Origin: Molanna angustata
Taxonomy: Eukaryota > Arthropoda > Insecta > Trichoptera > Molannidae
NCBI GenBank assembly: GCA_963576475.1
Contig: OY754967.1
Coordinates: 22,407,914-22,471,913 of the forward strand
DNA: 64,000 nucleotides
Direction of reading: 5' to 3'
Below are positions 1 through 10,700 of the stretch, piece after piece; position 1 is the first letter of the stretch; each line of letters starts with the position of its first letter. Under the pieces are notes generated by a model, which was not told the DNA's origin, searched no databases, and saw only the letters and a program-made list of their open reading frames with translations. A program made the position numbers and the translations under genes.

Positions 1-37
1 TATGTTTTCTATTTCATTAATAAATAGATTTTTATTA

Positions 38-1312
38 TAATATACTAGATGTCGTAATCAGCAAATTTTGTATGAATCGAAGTGAGGCATTTTTCCGGGG
101 GATTTTTGGCGTTTTGGTTGGCAGACCACATCATTTTTCTATAGAGAATAACGACTAATGTGAATTGTTTTCGGATGTATTGGTCGAAAAAAACACTTTG
201 TTTATTAAAGTTTAGAGAACAACTATCTAGGATGTTGTTATTTCCATAAGTATTGTGATCGATATATTGTCATGCAACCCAAATGTCAGCATTTTACTTT
301 GAACTAATATATTTCTGTTATTAATTCTAGGAACGGCTTATAACGGTGCAGGCCTTGTTAATATATTTAAACATTATCTTTTGTATTAAAAATAAATTTA
401 AATATAAAATGCATTAAGCAGATTCCTAGAACATTGATTTTACCCCGGCGATGCAGATTGGTTCTTCAGTTTAACCCCCCTCCTACTCTATGTTCCACGG
501 TTGCTGGGTCGCCCTGCTGTGTTGTTAGCTGTTGTGTGTCGCGTGTGACAGTTCAGCTATGGATACGTAGTTTAACGCTAGTCGAATCGAATTCAGTATA
601 TTGTGCACGAACGGGATAGAACCATAAAAAGTTGATTGGCTGGACTGTCGGACGGCCTTAGCATTTTAATTGTATAAAGTAGTGATTAAGTTCTTTTCAG
701 GTTCTCTACCTATCATCGAGGGGTGATTATAAGCATTTATAAATAAATTCTTTCAGATACCATTACCAACGGGATGATTTTAAGATAGTTTTAATTTATA
801 AAAAAGTAATTAAGTTATATTGTAAGAGCTTCATTGCAGTCCTGGTTGGAGAGCAGCTTGGTAAGATCTTTCCAGTTATATATTATTTTAGCCATTCCTG
901 TAATTCAATGTATAAGTCTTTTCAGGCACATGACAGCCGATTATGCTTTAGAAGATTTTTCTTTTCAGAGACAGTGTTAAATGTTTTTTTTGTATTTTAC
1001 TTTTCAGCAGGAGCTAATATGTTTAATATGTCCTTTTCAGCAATTATTTATTATTCGGAACGTCTGTATACCATGTATAACAATTTGGCATTCCAATGTG
1101 GTGCCCTTTTCACATTTTTTATAACAATTTGGCCCTACGCGATATCAATTTGATGCGTTCCAACGTGGAGCCATTGTTTTTGTCTAACGACGAGTTATCA
1201 ATGTGTTAAAATTTGCGGAAAACTGAAATATGTTGCCAACCAAAACGTCAAACGCGCGATATTCCATGACTCACTTTTTGCACGGAGTACTACATCAAGT
1301 ATATTATAATTA
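38..1312. mobile_element. Non-autonomous TIR DNA transposon, family 1 copy A
   Basis: The left end (about 38-240, beginning 'taatatactagatgtcgta') recurs in inverted orientation at about 1180-1312, which makes a roughly 1.27-kb element with long imperfect terminal inverted repeats. Shared landmarks are 'gtgagtcat', 'gacgttttggttggca' and the A+T-rich outer end. No transposase-like ORF lies between the ends, so it is non-autonomous. A second copy with the same architecture lies at 39272-40640. The superfamily is not assigned because no clear target duplication was read. The arm boundary is approximate. Confidence 0.6.
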
Positions 1313-1569
1313 AAATCTATACTACCATATAGTCGATTTCCTTTGACTTGTCAATATGTCAATATATCTCTTTTCTATGGACTTGACATAACATTATGAC
1401 AATTGTTTTTGAAAAAAAAAATACAATGGATATATAATATTTTAATCTATCTTTTTAGTATTAATTAGTATCATATGTTATTAATACGTTAATTTATATT
1501 TTAAATACAAGTGAATAATTTTGGTTCCTTCTAAATATTATTTCAACTTATTCGCTGCCAACGAAAGAT

Positions 1570-1731
1570 ATGGAGCTAAATACTACTCATGATGTAAAGG
1601 AGGAGTTATTTTACGGAATGTGCCAATGTTGTTTAGCAGAAAATGAATTGAAAAGCATGGTACAAACGTTTCACAATGATGGACGAGTTGAAGTTTATGC
1701 TGAAATGTTAAAGCAATGTTTTTCGATTGAG
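1570..1731 (+). CDS. ZAD gene exon 1 (first half of ZAD domain)
   Basis: Encodes 54 residues with the first zinc-binding pair in 'MCQCCLAENEL'. The donor is GAG|gttagt in phase 0. The second half of the domain only appears 8 kb downstream, so this exon is easy to miss or to call as a separate small ORF. Splitting the ZAD domain over two exons is common in this family. Confidence 0.8.
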
Positions 1732-4700
1732 GTTAGTACTCTTTTACTTCTAAACATCTACTTAACACATATATTCACGTAAAGTAGAACAAGCAAGCAA
1801 GTCAATTGCTATTAATTATTTTCTAGAAGCATGGATGACCCTGAAAGAGACCGTCTGTAGAACATCGAAGAATGTCTGTGGTATTACTTAAAGAGGTGAA
1901 AATAAAGGCGACGCATGGTGGAATGAGAGAGTTAAGATAGTTGTGGGTGAAAAGAAAAAAGCATGGATGGGATTTAGATCTGTGAAAGTATTGAATAGTG
2001 AAGAAAGAGCAAAAGAGAACTATAGAGTATGATAGAAATTAGTCAAACACACCGTAGAAAGAGAAAAAGATGGTATGAAAGAGAAAGAAAGCCTGAAAAT
2101 TGCCAACATCTTTCCTGTAAACATGAAGATGTTCTGGAAAGGCGTAGCGAAATAAAAAAATGGTACTGTGAAAAAATCGCAAGGAAGATGGAAAAATAAT
2201 AATGGATTGAGACGGCGTGAAAGAAATATGAAAAAAATATTTCATGCTTTATGATAGTGTATAAGTGGAGGCATGAGTCAGAGAACATAGCAAGTATATG
2301 AAGAAGAAATGGATGATATAACGCTAAGACAAAGTGTTTGAACCAGCAAATCAAGGGAAAGCGGGAAAAGCTGCCTGTTACTAGAGTGTATCAGCAGAAC
2401 TTATAAAATATGTTGGCGAACATACGTTGGAGTGGTGTCTCTCTCTTTTCAATTATTTTTGGGGAAAAGGACGTCCTCCTTCAGACTGGAGAAATGTAAT
2501 CGTGGTCCCTTTGAAAGGATGGAACGACCATGTGAACGATATTATGAAAGACGGAAATATAAGAAACGTGAACAATAGATGAACATGTATAAGATGATTT
2601 ATGTATGTTGACAAGGCAATAAATGTGTGTCAAGATAGAAAAATGTGGCATTCGGTTCTCTCTGCCTACCCCATATATGTGTATACTTATTTTTCGATTT
2701 CGTTTCTTATTTTACATTTCTAAATCATTATCATAATCGTATAAATGATTCAAAAATCTGTCTTCATATTCCTGACACATTATTACTTTTACTTATTAAA
2801 AACATTTTTCTCTAATTTACATTGGAATTAACAGATTCTAATCAAACATGAAGTTTGCCTTGTAAAATAATAAATACTTGTTGAACCTAAATCATTTTGA
2901 TTTGTTTTTTGTGTTGATTTGTTCAAAATCCCAAAATAGAAATAAAATATTAACACAGACAAAAAACAACTTATAGTTATCTTAGTATTTTGGCTTGATG
3001 ACCAATAGATACATAATTACTACTTTACTTAGATTATTAATATTATTATTAGAGGGTGTTATTATGCACTGCGTCCCTTAGGATCTTTTGCACTCCCCCC
3101 TTCTTGCTTACCGGGTTTCTTGTTATAGCATCCCCTCGAGTCCTAGCCCTCTTAGGAAGTTTAGGACCCGCAGGGGATTCAATGAGGGTATGGATCTAAT
3201 GTCCATTTGGGGCCTACCCAAAGTCCTCATTCTAACTTGTGTCACAGCATCACACTGCATGAGGAGGTGTTGTGGCGTTCCCTCCCCCTCCCTACAGAAT
3301 CTGCATGTGCCGTCTTCTTCTAGTCCTATTTTCCGCAGATATTCCCCAAGTCTGCAATGCCTGTGAGGAACCCTGTCAGAGTTTTTAGGGCTTTCCTGCC
3401 GAGGCTCAAACATGTTCTGGACCTTTTTCGGTCATAATTGCCGAGCAGGTCCTAAGCCTGCCTGAGCCCCGGAAGTTCAATTCAGTAGCTAGATCTCACT
3501 TTCTCCGTAATTCTCTTTACTTCTGCCTGGAAATAAGAATTTCCTAGGACGCAGAATGGCTCTGGTCCTATCAGATGCTCTCTCGCACCCTTCCTGGCGA
3601 GTCTATCAGCACGCTCATTTCCTTCGATGCCCATATGCCCTGGTACCCAGAGCAGGGAGACCTTATTATTCTTGCCTAGTTCATTGAGTTTTATTAGACA
3701 TTCCCAAACCATTTTGAGTCAATGTTTGGGGAATTCAATGCCATAATGGCTGCTTGACTGCCAGATAGAATAGCAATATCCCGCCTATTGTATCTTCTGT
3801 CGAGGTTGAACTGAGCACATCTCGCAATTGCGTGAACTTCCGCTTGAAAGACACTAGGGAGTTTGCCCATTGCTACAGAATATTCTGTTCTTGGTCCATA
3901 CACTCCTGCTCCAGTTCCCTCTTCTGTTTTGGATCCATCGGTATACCATTTAATAGTATTTTCCCTGAGTGATTGGATGTTGTGGTTGTTCCAATCATTT
4001 CGCGTGTTCAGCTTGATGTCAAAGTTCTTTTCGAGACTGAACTTCTTGACCATTTTGTCTCCTGGTAGGTCGATTAGGTGTGTGCAATTAGGCAAGGCTA
4101 GCTCAGCATGCCCAGCCTTTATTGACCCTTCTTTTACAGTCTGATGTAGGTCTTTGTTGCAACTTCCTCCACTATTATGTGGAGTGGAGTGAGGTCTAGG
4201 ATGACCTCCATTGCCGCACTCGGACATGTCCTCATGCCGCCTGTTATACATAAACAGGCTAGCCTTTGCAACTTCTCGAGTGATTTCCTCGTTGTTTCAA
4301 GCTTGGTTCTGCTTGACCATACTATTGCACCATAGGTGATGATAGGTCTTATTATTGCAGTGTACATCCATAGTAGGATCTTTGGGTGACATCCCCATAA
4401 TTTTCCTGCAATTCTTCTACATATCATTATAGCTGATTTCGCTTTGCTGATTTTTCTTCAACATGCTTGTTCCACAGCAACTTTTTATCTAGTTTCACTC
4501 CTAGATATTTTATGTGGTCTCTCCATTCAATATCTTCTCCATTTAGCTGGATATTCTTTATACTGTGGAGATTTATTTACTTAGGTAATGCTAAGTATAT
4601 ATTTAAAGATGATAGATGGAATTTTTTTTATATAGTTCTTTTATTGTAAGATATATAAATATGATTTTTTCAAGGCTTTTTATAACTATTTTACATAAAG

Positions 4701-7700
4701 ATACGAGCATGAAATATAAATCCATACAAGGTTATCAGATGATACTAAATGGGTATCGTAAACTACTTCACTAGGTTAAATTACTTGTTCTGAAGTAGTT
4801 TGTGAAATTTACATAGCTATATATCTATCCTAAATGTCCATCAGTGTCATTGTAGGGTTGTGTACATTGGATTATTAAGAAATTGTCTTTTTTTAACTAA
4901 AGTAGTTTTTATTTCAAATTTAAATCCGTTGATATTTTTAGTTAATTATTTAAATTCAAACTTTTTTTTTTTTTTTTGAGTGGCAGCTCTCCAAGGAGAA
5001 CACACTTAGGCCGGTTGGCCCTTTGTGATACCACAGTGGGGTTGTCCTTCCCCTTCACTAAACCACATTGAACCAGCCTGAGTGGTTAATAAATGTCAGA
5101 ATGTCGCTAATGTCAGCATACGCTATGTCCATCAGGTCATCGTAGAAGAAACTTCCCAAGAATTTCCTCCTATTTCTGTAGAGAGCATGGCATTGACAGA
5201 GGAAGTGGACTACCGTCTCTTCTTCCTCTTCGTCTTGGCATGCTCTGCAATAATCAAATGCCTCTAAACCAAGCCTTCTGGCATGTTTTCCTATGAGCCA
5301 GTGCCCTGTTAATACCGATGTGACTCTGGCTAGTGAGTCCCTTCTGAACGAGAGCATCTCCCTTGTTCTTTTGAGATCATATTTTGGCCATGTTTGTTTG
5401 GCAATGGCACACGTGCTTTCTTCAGACCATCTTTGATTGGCACGAGTTATCGTTTTCTCATCGACCCGGAGTTTACATGTTGCCATGGGAATCCCGGGTC
5501 GATGATTTATTGTTTCTAAAGGTAACAGGGTACCTGCCCTGGCCAGTTCATCTGCCTTACAGTTACCTGTTATATCATTGTGACCTGGTACCCACATAAC
5601 AAGTATGTTAAACCGCTCGGCTGCTTTGTTTAATGCTATGCGGCAGTTCAGGGCAACTTTAGAGGTCGTTAATGCGCCTCGCAGAGCCTTGATCGCTGCT
5701 TGGCTGTCTGTGAGGATACGGACTTCGCTGCCTTGCATTGCGGCCCTTTGTATCCATCCTATTGCTTCTTGAATCGCCAGGATCTCTGCCTGAAAAACAC
5801 TGCAGTGGTCTGGCAAACTGAATGAGATATTGATATTTGGTTGCTCCGAAAAAACCCCTCCACCCACCCTTCCGTCCAGTTTCGACCCATCTGTGTATAT
5901 CACCATCTGGGCCTCACCATGGTGAATTGCGTTCTCCTTCCACATCTCCCTCGAGGGGATTTGGGTGGAGAACCCATTCTCGAAGAAGGGTTTGGGAATG
6001 GTGTGGTCAATACCTTCGGATGGTTGTTTGTACTCCTGAAGAATCATGGAGTGCCCAATATGAGTCCCCTTCCAAGGGTTAACATTATTCATTCTTAGGG
6101 CAGCGTTTGCCGCCATTTGTTTCCCAAGGAGGTCAAGCGGAATCAGGTGCAGGATGGTGTCAAGAGCTTTAGTTGGTGTAGTTCTTAGACAGCCAGTGAT
6201 TGTCACTTCAGCTAGTCTTTGAACTTTTGCCAGCTCCTTAAGGTGTGCCCCTTTTTTCAAGGAATGCCACCATACCACCACCCCATACATCATGATTGGC
6301 CTTATGACCGCCTTGTACATCCAGTGGGTTATCTTCGGGTGCACTCCCCAGCTTTTTCCCACGATCTTTTTGCAGGTGTACAGCGCATTTGTAGCTTTCC
6401 GTACTCTCTCCTGCATATTGGGCTTCCAGTTCAGCTTCCTATCCAGAATTAGTCCCAGATATTTAGCTTGGGCTGAGATCTCTAGTGTCACTCCCTCCAG
6501 GGTTGGCAACGTGAAGGTCGGGATTACCCGTTTATTTGTGAATAGGACTAACTCCGTTTTCCTTGGGTTGACTCCCAACCCACTGCTGTGACACCATCGA
6601 GTTATCCTACCTAATGCTCTCTGTAAAAGAGATGTGAGTATGTTGGGAATCTTCCCCGACACTGCTATGGCGAGGTCGTCCGCATACGCGATTACCGTAA
6701 CGCCAATGTTGTCCAATTCCATCAACAGTTCGTTTAAGGCTAAATTCCATAGAAGAGGTGATAGAACACCCCCTTGGGGTGTACCCTTCACTGGGTATCT
6801 TCTTATCTTTGAGCCTCCAAGTTCCGAGTTTATGACCCTATTTCTCAACATATGATCGATAAACTCTGTAAGCGAAGTCTCTATCTCTAGTTTCTCCAAG
6901 GACTGAGCTATCTTTTCGTATTTAATATTATTAAAGGCTCCTTCTATATCTAGAAAGGCTACCAATGTATATTCTTTGTACTTCATCGATTTCTCAATTT
7001 TCTGTACTAGAGTATGTAGGGCTGTTTCAACAGATTTCCCTTTACTGTATGCATGCTGGGACTCTGACCACATTGAAGGTTCAATTTTACTCCTGATGTG
7101 TGTCTCTATGAGTCTCTCTAGCGTTTTCATGACAAACGAGGATAGACTTATTGGTCTGAAATCCTTGGTTGTAGGGTTAGATGTTTTACCTCCTTTGGGT
7201 ATGAACACCACTTTTACTTCCCTCCATATTTTGGGGGTATAACAGAGTTCTATACATGCCTCAAAGACTGTCTCCAACCAAGGTATGACAATCTCTGAGG
7301 CCGCCTGTAGTTCCGCCGGTATGATTCCATCCGGACCTGGCGATTTGTAAGGTTCGAACCCAAATAAAGCCCAAGAAATTGCTTCTTTACTGAAAAGTCT
7401 TTGGGCGCTTCTTTGTTTCCTGGTTTGGTTTGTTGCTCTTGGCAACTCCTGCTTACATCCAGGAAAGTGTGTCTTAGTTAATAGCTCTAATGTCTCAGAG
7501 CTGCTTGTGGTCCAGCTGCCGTCTTGCCTTTTTATGTACTCGGGCATTACTGGATCCGTTGCTAGGATTTTGCGAATCCTATTTCCCTCAGGGATTGTTT
7601 CAATCATAGTGCAGAAAGTTTCCCAGGAGGCTTTTTTCGCTGTTTTTAATTTGCTTTTGAAAACTCTTTGACTAGCCTTATAGTTTTCCCAATTGTTGGT

Positions 7701-10700
7701 TACCTTGGCTAGATTGAATAATCTCCGACATTCCTTTCTCAGGGTAATGATCTCTTTTGTCCACCAAGGTGGTCTCTGTCTTCCTTTAACCGTGCGAACC
7801 GGGCATGATACCCTGGTTGCCTGATTACAAGCATTGGTAAAGGTTTCTATCGTATCGTCCAGTTCTTCTATTGTGGAAGGTCTGGGCGGTATTTCTAATA
7901 GAAGTTCGCTGAGGGCAGTGTTATACTTATCCCATTGCGTCTTCTTTCTGTTACGGTACCTAATTTTGTCCGGCTTCTGAAGGTCCAGACTGAATTCTAT
8001 GTACTGGTGGTCAGAGAAGGAATGGTCATCTGAGACTTTCCAATCTCTTACATATTGGGCAGCTTGTTCATTGACACACGTTATGTCCAGAACTTCGCGC
8101 CTTATTGCGGTGATAAAGGTTGGAGAATCACCTTCATTGCAAATTTCAAGGTTATTACACATGATATATTCAAAAAGTAACTCACCTCTTTCATTTGTGT
8201 CCGTACTGCCCCAGATCGTGTGGTGTGCATTGGCATCCGCACCTATGACCACTGGTATCTTCACATTGCCTGCTTTTGCGATAGCTTCTTGAAGGATACT
8301 CGGGGGGGGCGGTTCTTCATGGTCATGTGCTAGGTATGCAGAAACCATCCATATGGTTTGGGATTGAAGTTCTACTGCCAGCACTATGATGTCTTTATTG
8401 CAGAACTCTGTCACCATGAAGGCGTTGAGCTCTTTCTTAATGAGAATGCAAGATCTAGGTTTACCAGTTCCCCTTAAGTAAAAGATCTTGTAGTCTTTGG
8501 ATTTTAGTCCCGCCACTTGGTCTTTTACCACCCATGGCTCTTGGACTAGAATTATGTCCTCTCCTTTCGATGTAAGTCGGAGGAGTAACGCAGCTGACGC
8601 CGCCCTGGAGTGGTGCAGATTAATCTGAACCACTCCCATGCAGGGCCCTCTGCTCCTCCGACCCATCAGTGGATTAGGCGATTGTAAAGTTTTATTCTTT
8701 ATATTTTTGTACATTCTGGTTCGTACGGTCTTTCAGTCGACAAGGCAACCTCCAGACCTTTGTGTGTGAGGGGAAATAAACGTCCACCATGACGGCGCCC
8801 CTCGTCATGGCAAGTCCTAATCTACACTTTCAGATGCGGACAGGTGTCTGAAAGGCTCCGTTATAATACAGCCTGTATTACCCCCTGGCTGCAAACCTCC
8901 AATGGGCACGGTACGCATTACACCCTGGATTAGGGGGGATGATGCTCTTAGTCTGGTTCCTCAGGAATAGCCTTTCCGGTATGGGTGACCCTCTCCGGCA
9001 TAGCCTAATCCTTCCTCGAAACTCGCAAGCCTCCTCGCCACGTCAAGGCGGCACCATCACGAGGAAGAAAAAAAAAAATTCAAACTTACAAGTATTTATT
9101 GTGCAGAAAAAATGTGTTTCTGATTATGTATTTACAGTGCTTTGATATGTCCAATTTTTTATCTTATGAAATAAAAGGGATTGCCCCAGATTTCAGTGGT
9201 GTTCAAAGCAAAACCATCTAAAAACTAAAAAAAACTTTGAAATGATGCTGAAGCATCAAACAGCTTTATATGTAAATCTTAAATATCATTATATTATATT
9301 TTGTCGCTGAATTTAAGTGATATTATCGGATGACCTGAGTCACTATTATTCTGGACATAATATTTTCTGAGCAATTTTACAAAATGACCAGCAAATATCA
9401 GACATGACACAATTTCAACCTTGTAGTGCTCCTCGTAAAAAATCCATTTGAATAAATATGGTTTCTGATAAAATGACCTGCAGCTTCACTCTATAGGTAC
9501 TGCAAATCCGATCCCAATTTATTTTTTTTATTTTATGAATATATCTTTATAGCCAACAAAGATGCGGTAGGTTGGTATATTTAATCGTAGTAGTAAATAA
9601 TTTGAATGAACGCAGGTAACAGGTAGTTAAGTTGAACGAAAATTTGAAATTTGGATCTGATTCGAATATTTATTCACAGTAAGGCATATGAAAATATGAA
9701 AATATGGAATATTCTTGCTGTTAGGCATATAGATTTTATTATTTATTTTTTTCTATTTCAGGTACAAAGTGACAACACAAAGATTGAATCTCTACATCTG
9801 ATATGTGATGCCTGCATTATTAAATTGCGGGACAGTTATTTGTTTCGTTTACAAATTGAAAAGTGCCAATCATGGTTGCAAGGCGAACATACAAGGAAAA
9901 AATCAAATAAGTTTGATTCTTTTCCTGTGATTGAAGGTTATTAAATAAAAAATTTCATAACTTATAACCCTGATAATAAGATCTCATACTTTCAGCCTTC
10001 GTAGCTCAGTTGGTTAGATATCTGACTCCTGAGCATAAGGTCCTGGGTTTGATTCTCAGTAGAGACACAGTTTTTAATTGAGTTTTCTATCTGGAACTGT
10101 GAGACGATAAACATCCTAAGTCTCCAGAATGTGGTTACTTGTTATTAGGTGCTTGTTAAATTAATATTTGACATAGTTTTATTTAGTTTATTCACAATTT
10201 GTTGTGAGTCACAATTTAACAGTGTTAGATTATTCAAAGGATGCTCAGGCTTAATGGTTGACAAAATAGTTTTATTTTATATAGGTCTCTATACTCTAAT
10301 AACTTTTTATATCAAGAATAACTTATATTGTAAAGGCATTCATAGATATGTTTTAAAATTATGATTTTTGTTGTGTATAAAATATATTTGGAGTATAGAA
10401 ATGGAAACAAAAAATTCTACTTATTTTCAGATATCTCCATAAAACTGGAATGGTCTTCAGACAGTAATGATAATAAAGAAGTATTCTCACCGATGGTTAT
10501 TAAAAAGAAAAGAAAAAGAGGAATTAAAGCAGCATCGAAAATTCAATCAAAAATTGTTCGGAGAAATATTCATAAAAAAATATTAGATGCTATACCCAAA
10601 GACATAGTTAAAAAAATGTCCAAAGAGGAATACATAAAAGTTTATAATAAATACTATCATTTGGATTTGGTACCATTTAAAATTAGCAAATCTGAGAGAG

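Larger units (their letters stand above)
4964..9075 (-). mobile_element. Near-complete non-LTR retrotransposon (LINE with RNase H)
   Basis: A 4.1-kb element on the minus strand, bounded by an exact 12-bp duplication and by a T run at 4962-4977, which is its poly(A) tail. It contains one ORF of 1218 codons, a GC-rich 5' leader of about 360 nt (8715-9075) and a short 3' UTR of about 80 nt (4978-5057). The endonuclease-RT-RNase H order places it among RNase-H-bearing APE-type LINEs (I/LOA-like); clade assignment needs a tree. The perfect duplication and open ORF imply recent insertion. No ORF1/gag is present: either the element is single-ORF, or it is 5'-truncated just upstream of ORF2. Confidence 0.9.

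Noticed and set aside
9994..10070. tRNA gene
   Set aside because: A and B boxes are present, but the same head plus body recurs at five other sites and no clean cloverleaf with acceptor stem was seen. It is a SINE head. The same applies to the heads at 22596, 37484 and 43965.
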